Below are positions 37,394 to 46,531 of a stretch of DNA of 64,000 bases, piece by piece. Origin of the DNA: Paenibacillus sp. SC116. Lineage in GTDB: Bacteria; Bacillota; Bacilli; Paenibacillales; Paenibacillaceae. Each line of letters begins with the position of its first letter. Within the stretch, counting starts at the first letter, position 1. The stretch spans positions 1-64,000 of the forward strand of contig NZ_JANIOF010000010.1 in assembly GCF_024733555.1 (NCBI RefSeq), read 5' to 3'. A program made the translations under genes and the position numbers. The notes beneath the pieces are model-generated. The model was not told the DNA's origin, ran no database searches, and was given only the letters and a program-made list of their open reading frames with translations.

Positions 37394-40300
37394 TTTGGAG
37401 TTCTCCCTTCGATTTTATTGCATCTTTTGCTTCTTGCATCAATTGCTCTAGCTTCATCAAGAGCTGCATTCCATCGTAGCCTCGAGCTTGCAACTTAATT
37501 GGACCGTTGACATTTTGGTCTACGACGAAGCGTCTGTCGATACCAGTGGCTAAAGCAGCCATCTTCTTACGATCAAGACGCGCTTCTGCCAAAGGATGTA
37601 CCTTCAGCTGCACATCATCACCGCGCTGTGACAGCGCTTCAAAGCCATACTGCTTCGCGTACCATTTTAGACGCGAAACAGCTAGCAATTGCAGCACTGC
37701 AAGCGGTGGCTCACCGAAGCGATCGACCAACTCATCACGCAGCCCCTCAACTTCATCAAGTGAAGAAAGGCCAGCAACTTTTTTATATATTTCAATCTTT
37801 TGAATACTATCATAAATATAATCGCCGGGCAAATAGGCATCAATGTTCAGATCGATTAACGTTGTCCAATCCTGCTGTTCCTCCATAACGATGCCATCCA
37901 ACTCCGCTTTGCGCTTCGCCACTTCATCGCTCAACATTTGAGAGTACAAATCAAAGCCGACTGACGCAATAAACCCGTGTTGTTCTGCACCTAATAAATT
38001 GCCAGCACCACGAATAGATAGATCACGCATTGCGATCTTAAAGCCCGATCCTAGCTCGGTGAACTCTTTAATGGACTGGAGACGCTTCTCTGCTAATTCG
38101 TTTAGTACTTTGTCGCGCTGATACGTAAAGTACGCATAAGCAATCCGATTCGAGCGCCCAACGCGGCCCCTCAGCTGATACAACTGAGAAAGGCCCATTT
38201 TATCTGCATCATGAACAATAAGTGTATTTACGTTAGGTATATCAACACCAGTCTCGATAATACTTGTGCTTACCAACACGTCATGCTCGCCATCTAGGAA
38301 ATCAAGAATCGCCTTCTCCAGCTCCTGTTCAGACATTTGCCCATGTCCAACGGTTACTTTTGCTTCAGGAACGAGCATTTTAATATGATCCGCCATTTGT
38401 GTTATCCCTTGTACACGGTTATACAAATAATACACCTGTCCACCGCGCGCCAGCTCACGTTCTATTGCTTCTCGCACAAGCGCATCACTGTGTTCCAATA
38501 CGTAGGTCTGGACCGGGAAGCGATTTTCTGGCGGTGTTTCAATAACAGACAAATCCCGAACACCAAGCATCGACATATGCAACGTTCTAGGAATTGGAGT
38601 AGCCGTTAACGTCAGCACGTCCACGTTCATTTTCAGCTTCTTCAGCTTCTCTTTATGCGTAACACCAAAGCGCTGCTCTTCATCTACAATCAGCAAGCCA
38701 AGGTCCTTAAATACAACGTCTTGGGAAAGCAAGCGATGCGTGCCAATAATGACATCAACAACACCTGACTTAATGCCCTTCATCGTTTCATTTTGCTCCT
38801 TACGAGAGCGGAAGCGACTTAATACCTGTATGTTGAATGGATAGTCGGCAAAGCGCTCACGGAACGTTTCGTAGTGCTGCTGTGCTAAAATTGTTGTAGG
38901 AACGAGCACAGCTACCTGTTTACCTTCAATAGCTGACTTGAAAGCAGCACGAATCGCTACCTCCGTCTTTCCGTATCCTACGTCTCCGCACAGTAAACGA
39001 TCCATTGGACGAGACATCTCCATATCTTTCTTAATTTCCTCAATGGCGCGAACTTGATCCCGTGTCTCGTCATAAGGGAACATATCCTCAAACTGCTGCT
39101 GCTCGGATGTATCTTTTTCAAAAGCATAGCCTGGTGAAGACTGCCTTGAAGCATACAATTTAATTAAATCATCTGCGATATCTTTAACCGAAGAACGAAC
39201 TTTATTTTTTACTTTCGTCCATTCCGTACCACCAAGCTTATTAATCTTCGGTTCTTTTTCTTCAGAGCTTACATAACGCTGAATCAGGTGCAACTGATCA
39301 ACAGGGACGGATAACTTATCGCCCCCAGCATACAAAATATGCAGGTAGTCTTTATGGATACCGTTAATCTCAAGTGTACCTATACCTACATATTTGCCGA
39401 TTCCGTGATTGTGATGAACGACATAATCGCCCACCTTCAATTCAGAATAGCTTCTGATTCTCTCAGCATTATCTACTTTGGCATCAGTTCTGCGCACTGT
39501 TTTTCGCTGCTTCTGCGAGAACATTTCCGCTTCAGTAATGACGATTAAATGGATCGAAGGAAGCTCAAAGCCACTTTGCAAATTCCCCTTCATAATTGTT
39601 GGTTCAGGAATTTGATAGTCTTCTAACACCCGGCGCACTCGATCTACACGCTCGTCTCCATTAGCTAAAATAATGACTTTCGCATTCGACTTTCTCCAAC
39701 GCTCCATCTCTGCTTTTAGCACATTCATTTGCCCATGGAAGTTCTGCATGGAACGGCACATGACATTGACGATATTTTGAGGATGTGTATTAGGTACTTG
39801 GCGAAGGAACAACGCAACGAAAATGGTCTGGAATGGTCTCTTCGTCAACACTTCATCGGAAGATTTCCCAAGCCCCAATGCAGGCAGTGTCTTGCCATGC
39901 TGAAGCAAATGAGTATTCCACTCTACTTCATCCCGCTCTAGCTGCTTAGCCGTTTCCAACACACGTGCAGGTTCATCAATGATAAGTAGCGTGTCATTAG
40001 GCATGTAGTCATACAATGTATTACCTTCTGGATACATCAAGGTTACATATTTGTACATCTCATTGAAATACATACCTTCACGTAAGCGATCGATCTCATG
40101 ATGAATTTCTTGGCGCAGTCGATCTTTTACTTGGCGATCGCTCATCTTCGCAAGCTGCTCCTCCAGTAATTGCGCTGCTCGATCAGCAGCCTGTTCGAAC
40201 TGGCTGCGTTCGCCAATTAGCTCTTTGCTAGGCGTAATAAGTAAACGGTCCAATTTTTCCAATGATCGCTGATCAGTTGGATCGAAAGAACGAATAGACT

Positions 40301-40907
40301 CTACCGTATCATCAAACCATTCCAAACGATATGGCAGTTCCGAGGTGTATGGATAAATATCCAATATTCCACCGCGAACACTCATCTCACCCTTGGACTC
40401 AACGCGTTCTGTACGCTCATAGCCGACTGATACCAAAAATGAAAGTAATTGTTCAAGCGGCTGTTCTTGATCAACAGCAATCGTCATTTCTACCTTTGCC
40501 ATTACTTCCTTAGCTGGTAAATATCTGCGCAGCCCGGCATAAGGAGTTACAACAATCCCTCGGAAACCTTTAGCCAAGCGTGTCATTGCTTCAATTCTCT
40601 GGGCAATTACTTCTGGGCTTGAAATGGCTGCTTCAGCCGCTACCAATTCATTGGCAGGGTATAAGAGGACTTGGTCTGGAGATAGACACTCTTGTAAATC
40701 TTCCGTTACTTTCTGTGCAGAGAACATATTATGTGTCACCACAAGTACTGGACGGTCTAGTTGCTCTGCCAATGATGCCATCATCACTTGACGTGCAGAG
40801 CCGGATAAGCCAGATACAAGTTGTTCTTTCATACCGGCACGAACGCCAGATACGATAGAATTCATATCGCTCTCAGTAGATAATGCTTGCATGAGTGCAT
40901 TTAACAA
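37380..40907 (-). CDS. mfd: Transcription-repair coupling factor Mfd
   Basis: Removes stalled RNA polymerase and recruits UvrA. N-terminal UvrB-like module, central CarD-type RNA-polymerase interaction domain (YVVHHNHGIGKYVGI), and translocase motors with GDVGYGKTEVA and LLIVDEEQRFGV plus TATPIPRT. Start moved to the TTG at 40907 behind AGAGGTG: 1175-1176 residues against 1177 in B. subtilis, with the expected NALMQALS N-terminus. The frame upstream to 40970 is not Mfd. Confidence 0.96.
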   Translation of the reverse strand: MLNALMQALSTESDMNSIVSGVRAGMKEQLVSGLSGSARQVMMASLAEQLDRPVLVVTHNMFSAQKVTEDLQECLSPDQVLLYPANELVAAEAAISSPEVIAQRIEAMTRLAKGFRGIVVTPYAGLRRYLPAKEVMAKVEMTIAVDQEQPLEQLLSFLVSVGYERTERVESKGEMSVRGGILDIYPYTSELPYRLEWFDDTVESIRSFDPTDQRSLEKLDRLLITPSKELIGERSQFEQAADRAAQLLEEQLAKMSDRQVKDRLRQEIHHEIDRLREGMYFNEMYKYVTLMYPEGNTLYDYMPNDTLLIIDEPARVLETAKQLERDEVEWNTHLLQHGKTLPALGLGKSSDEVLTKRPFQTIFVALFLRQVPNTHPQNIVNVMCRSMQNFHGQMNVLKAEMERWRKSNAKVIILANGDERVDRVRRVLEDYQIPEPTIMKGNLQSGFELPSIHLIVITEAEMFSQKQRKTVRRTDAKVDNAERIRSYSELKVGDYVVHHNHGIGKYVGIGTLEINGIHKDYLHILYAGGDKLSVPVDQLHLIQRYVSSEEKEPKINKLGGTEWTKVKNKVRSSVKDIADDLIKLYASRQSSPGYAFEKDTSEQQQFEDMFPYDETRDQVRAIEEIKKDMEMSRPMDRLLCGDVGYGKTEVAIRAAFKSAIEGKQVAVLVPTTILAQQHYETFRERFADYPFNIQVLSRFRSRKEQNETMKGIKSGVVDVIIGTHRLLSQDVVFKDLGLLIVDEEQRFGVTHKEKLKKLKMNVDVLTLTATPIPRTLHMSMLGVRDLSVIETPPENRFPVQTYVLEHSDALVREAIERELARGGQVYYLYNRVQGITQMADHIKMLVPEAKVTVGHGQMSEQELEKAILDFLDGEHDVLVSTSIIETGVDIPNVNTLIVHDADKMGLSQLYQLRGRVGRSNRIAYAYFTYQRDKVLNELAEKRLQSIKEFTELGSGFKIAMRDLSIRGAGNLLGAEQHGFIASVGFDLYSQMLSDEVAKRKAELDGIVMEEQQDWTTLIDLNIDAYLPGDYIYDSIQKIEIYKKVAGLSSLDEVEGLRDELVDRFGEPPLAVLQLLAVSRLKWYAKQYGFEALSQRGDDVQLKVHPLAEARLDRKKMAALATGIDRRFVVDQNVNGPIKLQARGYDGMQLLMKLEQLMQEAKDAIKSKGELQNVTK

Positions 40908-41110
40908 AGATAGGCACCTCTTTCTGTAACCAACCAAGAAATAACGAGCAAAGCCCCCTCGGGAATCCATGCTCCTATATCATTACGAATATGATTGCGA
41001 TCATCATCGCCATATTCAATTGACTAACAACCATGTTGTGCTCCGTCTCATGAAAGCCTATCTTGCTGTAGTACGGATAAACAATAGGTACATGCTTATG
41101 ACATTCGCAC

Positions 41111-41140
41111 CAAAAGAGCCTCGGCTAATTAGCCAAGGCT
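41111..41140 (-). terminator. fin terminator
   Basis: AGCCTTGGCT/AGCCGAGGCT with an AATT loop (41117-41140) followed by CTTTTG on the minus strand. It lies 40 bases past the fin stop. Confidence 0.85.
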
Positions 41141-41179
41141 AGCAGAACGACCTTAACGAAAATAGGCGAAGCCATATCA

Positions 41180-41410
41180 CTATTGAAGGGGAGAAGCTAG
41201 AAATGCTAGTTCTGGATGTCTGGTATAAGCTTCCTGACATAAATCACATGTCATTCGCACCGTTATGTTGCCATCTTCTTGATGCTGAACATAGTGACGG
41301 CGCTCCTCCTCCGTGAGCTGATGGAATCCAAGCCTCTCATCATCTGCTATCGCTGCTTCTAGTCGACCTAGCAGCGAGTGGCAATGCTCGCAAACATAAT
41401 TCACCGACAT
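41180..41410 (-). CDS. fin: Anti-sigma-F factor Fin
   Basis: Small protein (76 residues) that in B. subtilis switches off sigma-F in favour of sigma-G. Two zinc-type CxxC pairs: YVCEHCHSLLG at the N-terminus and MTCDLCQEAY later. GAGGAGG lies before the ATG. Between pth and mfd as in B. subtilis (yabK). A sigma-F-like promoter precedes it. Confidence 0.93.
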   Translation of the reverse strand: MSVNYVCEHCHSLLGRLEAAIADDERLGFHQLTEEERRHYVQHQEDGNITVRMTCDLCQEAYTRHPELAFLASPLQ

Positions 41411-41442
41411 GTATATGCCTCCTCAGAACGCAATATACCGTC

Positions 41443-41472
41443 TATTATGCCCCACAGTTGCCATCATTAGCC
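41443..41472 (-). promoter_or_regulatory. Sigma-F-type promoter of fin
   Basis: Minus-strand -10 GGGCATAATA (41443-41452) fits the sigma-F pattern GGNNANAHTR fully; 15 bp upstream GGCTA (41468-41472) is a partial match to GYATA. It sits right between the pth stop and fin. Confidence 0.6.
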
Positions 41473-41474
41473 GA

Positions 41475-42035
41475 TTAACCGTTGTATTTTGCCATCGTCT
41501 GCTCAAAGCTATTGGTTAATGCATATTGCACCGCGTCACAAGTACGCTCAACAGTCTGCTCCAATAAAGAAGCATCTGCCTTCGGAAACGCTTCCAGTAC
41601 ATAATCCGCAATATCGCGCCCAGGCATCGGCCGGGAAATACCCATACGCACTCGATTAAAGGACTGCGTCCCTGTATGCGCAATAATAGACTTAATCCCG
41701 TTATGTCCACCTGCGCTGCCTTGATAACGGAGACGTACTTTTCCAAGCTCTGTATCCATATCATCATACAATACGATAAAATCATCAAGACTCGCTTTGT
41801 AAAAATCCATATAAGCACGGATCGATTCACCTGACAAATTCATATAAGTCATCGGCTTGATTAATACAACCTTCTCCGTACCTACACGTCCTTCTCCGAA
41901 TAAAGCCTTAAACTTACTTTCTTTCACTTCAATATTGAATCTTCTTGCCAACTCATCGACCGCCATAAATCCAATATTATGGCGTGTATTCGCATATTTT
42001 GCACCCGGATTCCCGAGTCCAACAATCCACTTCAT
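41475..42035 (-). CDS. pth: Peptidyl-tRNA hydrolase
   Basis: Recycles peptidyl-tRNA released from ribosomes. Catalytic His in NTRHNIGF (about residue 20), KPMTYMNLSG and the GGHNGIKSI segment all present. 186 residues, as in B. subtilis (spoVC). The ctc/rplY gene that precedes it in B. subtilis is absent; prs lies directly upstream, separated by three hairpins. Confidence 0.96.
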   Translation of the reverse strand: MKWIVGLGNPGAKYANTRHNIGFMAVDELARRFNIEVKESKFKALFGEGRVGTEKVVLIKPMTYMNLSGESIRAYMDFYKASLDDFIVLYDDMDTELGKVRLRYQGSAGGHNGIKSIIAHTGTQSFNRVRMGISRPMPGRDIADYVLEAFPKADASLLEQTVERTCDAVQYALTNSFEQTMAKYNG

Positions 42036-42070
42036 GCTCTCTCACCCTTCTAAGCATCTTGCACCCCCTA

Positions 42071-42180
42071 GCTCCTAAAGGGATTCCTATTGGAGCTGCT
42101 GGAGAATGCTGACAAGGGTTACATCTACCGATGATGAACCGGTTGATGTAACCCTTCTGCTATGGGAATAAATCCCTATA
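42071..42180 (-). repeat. Three tandem hairpins between prs and pth
   Basis: In order of transcription: GGGA/TCCC near 42160-42180; a long near-perfect one with AAGGGTTACATC/GATGTAACCCTT plus ACCG/CGGT (42114-42156); and AGCTCC/GGAGCT with AGG/CCT inside (42071-42099). None has a U-run typical of an intrinsic terminator. Confidence 0.6.
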
Positions 42181-42185
42181 CGGTA

Positions 42186-43139
42186 TTACTCAATCTCGAA
42201 CAATTTACTGATTGAAATTTCTTCATGAACACGAATGATAGCTTCGCCCATAAGCGGAGCCACTGACAACGTGCGAATTTTACTTGATGGGTTAGGATGG
42301 GTAACCGGAATTGTGTCCGTTACAACGACTTCCTTAAATGGAGAGTCTTCAATACGCTGCATAGCAGGACCTGACAATACAGGGTGAGTACAAGCAGCAT
42401 AAACTTCTTTCACACCAGCTTCAACGAGTGCATTTGCACCAAGTACAATTGTACCTGCTGTATCGATAATATCATCGATAATGATAGCTGTTTTGCCTTT
42501 AATATCTCCGATGATATTCATAACTTCGCTCACGTTTGGCTCTGGACGACGCTTGTCAATAATCGCAAGCGGAGCGTTCAAGAAGTCTGCCAATTTACGT
42601 GCACGAACAACACCGCCATGGTCAGGAGAAACAACCACAACGTTCTCCATTTGTTTGGAGCGGAAGTATTGTGCCAAGATTGGTACACCAAGCAAATGAT
42701 CAACCGGAATATCGAAGAAGCCTTGAATCTGTGTAGCATGCAAATCCATCGTAATGACGCGATGAGCTCCTGCTGTCTCGATCAAGTTCGCAACCAATTT
42801 CGCAGTGATAGGATCACGGGAACGTGCCTTACGGTCTTGACGAGCATAGCCATAGTAAGGAATAACGACGTTGATGCTCTTTGCAGAAGCACGCTTCAAC
42901 GCGTCTACCATGACGAGAAGTTCCATTAAGTTATCGTTTACAGGTGCACAAGTTGATTGGACAACATATACGTCGCAACCGCGCACACTTTCATGCAAAT
43001 TCGTCTGGATCTCACCATCACTAAAGCTATTTGTATTCGCATCTCCTAGTGGAATACCAATATAATCGGCAATTTGCTGTGCTAGCTTAGGATTCGAGTT
43101 ACAAGTGAATAGTTTCAGCTTGGAATCACAATACGTCAT
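42186..43139 (-). CDS. prs: Ribose-phosphate pyrophosphokinase
   Basis: Makes PRPP for purine, pyrimidine, NAD, His and Trp synthesis. Motifs: [20 protein letters not shown], the [11 protein letters not shown] loop, [15 protein letters not shown], and the PRPP loop [13 protein letters not shown]. 317 residues. GGAGGG before the ATG. Follows glmU by 67 bp, so glmU-prs are probably co-transcribed. Confidence 0.97.
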   Translation of the reverse strand: MTYCDSKLKLFTCNSNPKLAQQIADYIGIPLGDANTNSFSDGEIQTNLHESVRGCDVYVVQSTCAPVNDNLMELLVMVDALKRASAKSINVVIPYYGYARQDRKARSRDPITAKLVANLIETAGAHRVITMDLHATQIQGFFDIPVDHLLGVPILAQYFRSKQMENVVVVSPDHGGVVRARKLADFLNAPLAIIDKRRPEPNVSEVMNIIGDIKGKTAIIIDDIIDTAGTIVLGANALVEAGVKEVYAACTHPVLSGPAMQRIEDSPFKEVVVTDTIPVTHPNPSSKIRTLSVAPLMGEAIIRVHEEISISKLFEIE

Positions 43140-43206
43140 AATCGTTGTTTACCCTCCGGCTGGTTTAAGTTCAATTTATTTTAAAATTACTTATTACTAA
43201 TAGCAA

Positions 43207-44604
43207 TTAAGAATCTGTTCTTGCTTTCTTCGCTTTCGCACGAGAACGAAGCTTCTCAGCATAACCTGGCTTGTTTACTTGTCTTTCACGCGCAATCGCC
43301 AAATCATTGTCTTCGACATTTTGCGTAATTGTAGACCCAGCAACGACGTAAGCACCATTACCGACTGTTATAGGGGCAATCAAATTGACATTGCTGCCTA
43401 CAAAAGCATCATCGCCAATCTCTGTAACAGATTTATTATATCCGTCATAGTTTACGGTTATTGCACCACAGCCAATGTTTACATTCTTGCCAACCTTAGC
43501 ATCGCCAATATAACTAAGATGCGATACTTTGGAATGATCATCTATTGTCGCATTTTTGATTTCTACGAAGTCACCGATCTTTACGTCTTGTCCAATACGT
43601 GAACCTGGACGCAAGTAAGCATACGGACCAATTGAGCTGTCATGCCCAACCTCAGCCTCTGTAAGTACAGATTGTTTCACGCTCACTCGATCACCAATTG
43701 TAGAATCTGCAATCTCGACGTTAGGACCAATCGTGGAATCAATACCGATTACTGTATTGCCTTTAAGCATCGTTCCAGGATACAGAATCGTATCTGCTCC
43801 AATGCTTACAGTAGACTCAATATACGTCTGAGCTGGATCGATAATGGTTACACCATTCAACATATGCTGCTTATTAATACGCTCTTTCATGAGTCGTTCT
43901 GCTTCAGACAGAGCCAGGCGATCATTTACTCCAATAGACTCTCCAGCATCTGCCGTGCAGTAAGCACGCACAATATCACCTTGCGCCTTCATGATGCCGA
44001 TGACATCTGTCAAATAGTACTCTTGCTGTGCATTCGCATTCGTCACCTGTTCAAGCGCGGCAAACAGCTTAGCATTATCGAAGCAATACGTACCTGTATT
44101 AATTTCGTTAACGAGTTGTTCTTGCTCTGTCGCATCTTTCTGCTCAACAATTTTCATGACCGAACCATCTTCTGCTCGAATAATACGCCCATATCCTTGA
44201 GGATTATCCAGTTCAGCCGTCAAAATCGTTGCCGAAGCGCCTGATTCTTGATGCAGCTTCATTAACATCTCTAGTGTAACAGATGTAACGAGCGGTGTAT
44301 CACCACAGATCACAATTGTCGTACCTTGCTCTTCATCAAGAAGAGCCTTTGCTTGCTTGACCGCGTGACCCGTACCAAGCTGTTCGGCTTGAAGGACGAA
44401 TTCTGCTCGATCCCCCACGTAGCCTTGAACGGCTTCTGCACCATGTCCTACAACGACAACCTTACGTTCACACTGTACTTGCTCAACAGCCGTCATAACA
44501 TGACCAACCATCGGCATTCCGCATACCGGATGCAGAACTTTATACAATTTAGACTTCATTCGCTTGCCTTGTCCTGCGGCTAGCACAATGGCCATTCTTT
44601 TCAA
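43207..44604 (-). CDS. glmU: Bifunctional UDP-N-acetylglucosamine pyrophosphorylase / glucosamine-1-phosphate acetyltransferase
   Basis: Supplies UDP-GlcNAc for peptidoglycan and teichoic acid. N-terminal uridyltransferase with LAAGQGKRMKSKLYK; C-terminal left-handed beta-helix with hexapeptide repeats (about 255-440) and the acetyltransferase segment NYDGYNKSVTEIGDD. Start is a TTG at 44604 with AGGAGG 9 nt upstream. 465 residues. Confidence 0.97.
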   Translation of the reverse strand: MKRMAIVLAAGQGKRMKSKLYKVLHPVCGMPMVGHVMTAVEQVQCERKVVVVGHGAEAVQGYVGDRAEFVLQAEQLGTGHAVKQAKALLDEEQGTTIVICGDTPLVTSVTLEMLMKLHQESGASATILTAELDNPQGYGRIIRAEDGSVMKIVEQKDATEQEQLVNEINTGTYCFDNAKLFAALEQVTNANAQQEYYLTDVIGIMKAQGDIVRAYCTADAGESIGVNDRLALSEAERLMKERINKQHMLNGVTIIDPAQTYIESTVSIGADTILYPGTMLKGNTVIGIDSTIGPNVEIADSTIGDRVSVKQSVLTEAEVGHDSSIGPYAYLRPGSRIGQDVKIGDFVEIKNATIDDHSKVSHLSYIGDAKVGKNVNIGCGAITVNYDGYNKSVTEIGDDAFVGSNVNLIAPITVGNGAYVVAGSTITQNVEDNDLAIARERQVNKPGYAEKLRSRAKAKKARTDS

Positions 44605-44656
44605 AGTGTCCGACCTCCTGCTCCTGTATCCATACTAGAATATATCCTATTATAGC

Positions 44657-44692
44657 AAAAAAGAAAAGAGAGCCCCATGATTGGCCCTCTTT
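44657..44692 (-). terminator. spoVG terminator
   Basis: AAAGAGGGCC/GGCTCTCTTT (44683-44692 with 44665-44674, one G-U pair) followed by TCTTTTTTGC on the minus strand. 27 bases past spoVG; glmU lies beyond it. Confidence 0.75.
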
Positions 44693-44718
44693 CTTTGTAA
44701 CCCCAAATATTCCCTTGA

Positions 44719-45003
44719 TTAAGCGCCCTCTTCAATAACTTCCTCTTCTGTTGCAGCACGCTCATATTCAGCCAGTACCGCAGCTTGAATCTTTTCGCGA
44801 GTTCCTGAAGATATAGGATGGGCAATGTCGCGGAATTCGCCATCTGGCGTTCGTTTGCTAGGCATTGCCACAAACATTCCGTTGTTGCCGTCGATAACTC
44901 GAATGTCATGAACTACAAACTCGTTATCGATCGTAATTGATGCGATTGCTTTCATTCTCCCCTCAGTGTTGACGCGGCGGAGTCTAACATCAGTAATTTG
45001 CAC
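44719..45003 (-). CDS. spoVG: Regulatory RNA/DNA-binding protein SpoVG
   Basis: Highly conserved 94-residue protein ([55 protein letters not shown]) affecting septation and cortex formation. The start is a GTG at 45003 with GGTGGTG before it. An exact sigma-H promoter lies about 40-65 bp upstream. The acidic tail is variable. Confidence 0.97.
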   Translation of the reverse strand: MQITDVRLRRVNTEGRMKAIASITIDNEFVVHDIRVIDGNNGMFVAMPSKRTPDGEFRDIAHPISSGTREKIQAAVLAEYERAATEEEVIEEGA

Positions 45004-45041
45004 GTGTGTTCACCACCTTTTTCCATACAAGACTTGGTGTA

Positions 45042-45070
45042 ATATTCCACACGCGCAAACAAAATCCTTC
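45042..45070 (-). promoter_or_regulatory. Sigma-H promoter of spoVG
   Basis: Minus-strand GAAGGATTT (45062-45070), 11-bp spacer, GTGGAATAT (45042-45050). This fits the sigma-H pattern RnAGGAwWW-N11/12-RnnGAATww at every defined position. spoVG is a classic sigma-H gene in B. subtilis. Confidence 0.85.
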
Positions 45071-45141
45071 TTTATTTTGCCAAGAAATTAACTTTTGTTT
45101 GAACTTTTACTTCGTTTTTAATCATTTCGACAGGGTTCGAT

Positions 45142-45525
45142 TCACTTCGTAGCAATTAACTCGATTTCGACAAGTACATCTTTAGGCAGCCTAGCCACTT
45201 CAACAGTTGAACGTGATGGCTTATGCGAACCGAAATACGTTTCATAGATTGCGTTCACTTGTGCAAATTGATTCATATCTTTCAAAAACACGGTCGCCTT
45301 CAATACGCGATCGAACGAAGACCCTGCCTCCTGTAGAACAGCCTGCAAATTCTGGAACACTTGATGAGCCTGTTCCTCGATACCTCCCTCTACGAGAGAA
45401 CCGTCTGGAAGCAGCGCAATCTGACCTGAAGTAAGAACAAGGTCACCATAAGTAACCGCTTGCGAATAAGGACCAATAGCTTGCGGTGCATCCGATGTTG
45501 CTACTGTATGAATCAGTTGAGACAT
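45142..45525 (-). CDS. ridA: RidA family 2-iminobutanoate/2-iminopropanoate deaminase
   Basis: Hydrolyses reactive imines from PLP enzymes. [48 protein letters not shown] and the C-terminal [18 protein letters not shown] with the substrate Arg. Start at the ATG at 45525 behind AAGGAG; 127 codons. Known as yabJ in B. subtilis, where it follows purR and is co-transcribed with it. Confidence 0.95.
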   Translation of the reverse strand: MSQLIHTVATSDAPQAIGPYSQAVTYGDLVLTSGQIALLPDGSLVEGGIEEQAHQVFQNLQAVLQEAGSSFDRVLKATVFLKDMNQFAQVNAIYETYFGSHKPSRSTVEVARLPKDVLVEIELIATK

Positions 45526-45549
45526 CTTAAACACTCTCCTTGGGATGGA

Positions 45550-46407
45550 TTAAGCTTCTTCTGTGCCGAACTCCATATTCTTGTCAAATAAGTTACCAGG
45601 TTTCACCGACATCTGGCGTGTCCTTGTGTCAATCGTTCCAACACGCATAAGCGATACATAGTCATGCAGCAGTCGTTCATCACTTGTCACGTCCTTGGAC
45701 TCTACAAGCACGCCTACGCCCGCTACGGTAGCATTGAATTCCTTAAGCAGTTCAATCATACCGTTTATTGTTCCACCTGCACGCATGAAGTCATCAACAA
45801 CTAACACACGTGAGCGCTCCTTCAGCGCACGACGAGCCAAAGTCATCGTATGAATACTCTTCTGCGAGCCGGATACATAATTAATACTTACAGCAGAACC
45901 TTCTGTTACGACATGGTCACGTCTGACAAGCACAACGGGCAAATTGAGATGAGCAGCAGTTGCATACGCAATCGGAATGCCCTTTGTCTCCACTGTCATC
46001 ACACAATCGATATCTTGCCCTGCGAATACAGAGGCAAACATCCGTCCAATTTCATTCATTAGGCCAGGCTGGCCGAGTATATCAGTCAAATAATAATATC
46101 CACCTGGCAACATTCGATCTGGCTGCTGCAATTCGTTACAGAGCCCTTCGATAAGTTCAAGTGCCTTTTCTTTGGAGCACTTCGGGATAAACTTTACTCC
46201 GCCGGCTGCACCCGCCAAGGTAAGCAGCTCGCCCGTACCTTCGCTCTCGCACACTTCTTTAATGATCCCCAAGTCTTCACTTATAGAGGACTTGGCTGCA
46301 CCATAACGCTCTGCAAACGTAGTCAATGGAATGAGCGTATGCGGTTTGGACATTAAATACTGCGTCATTTCCACAAGACGGGCACTTCTTTTTAATTTTT
46401 TCATCAC
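45550..46407 (-). CDS. purR: Purine operon repressor PurR
   Basis: PRPP-responsive repressor of purine genes. N-terminal winged helix (about 5-75: RSARLVEMTQYLMSKPHTLIP, TTFAERYGAAKSSISEDL) and a type-I phosphoribosyltransferase-fold domain with the PRPP loop VLVVDDFMRAGGTI. 285 residues as in B. subtilis. PurBox-like sites cover its own promoter, so it is probably self-regulated. Confidence 0.97.
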   Translation of the reverse strand: MMKKLKRSARLVEMTQYLMSKPHTLIPLTTFAERYGAAKSSISEDLGIIKEVCESEGTGELLTLAGAAGGVKFIPKCSKEKALELIEGLCNELQQPDRMLPGGYYYLTDILGQPGLMNEIGRMFASVFAGQDIDCVMTVETKGIPIAYATAAHLNLPVVLVRRDHVVTEGSAVSINYVSGSQKSIHTMTLARRALKERSRVLVVDDFMRAGGTINGMIELLKEFNATVAGVGVLVESKDVTSDERLLHDYVSLMRVGTIDTRTRQMSVKPGNLFDKNMEFGTEEA

Positions 46408-46420
46408 GTTCTTCCTCGCT

Positions 46421-46471
46421 AAAACCGAATATTATATTCGGTATAATACATTAATGTTCGTTATTTTTCAA
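46421..46471 (-). promoter_or_regulatory. purR promoter with two PurBoxes
   Basis: -35 TTGAAA (46466-46471), 17 bp, -10 TATTAT (46443-46448). AATAACGAACATT (46453-46465, within the spacer) and AATATTCGGTTTT (46421-46433, opposite orientation) each match the PurBox pattern at 12 of 13 places. A perfect 9-1-9 palindrome ACCGAATAT-A-ATATTCGGT covers 46424-46442. Confidence 0.75.
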
Positions 46472-46531
46472 GGAAAACCGCATTGTATAGTTTTCATTTA
46501 TTTACATATTTAAATGACTTAGAGATATAAC

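Noticed and set aside
43642..44244. 200-codon plus-strand frame
   Set aside because: Antisense of glmU, without any supporting start signal.
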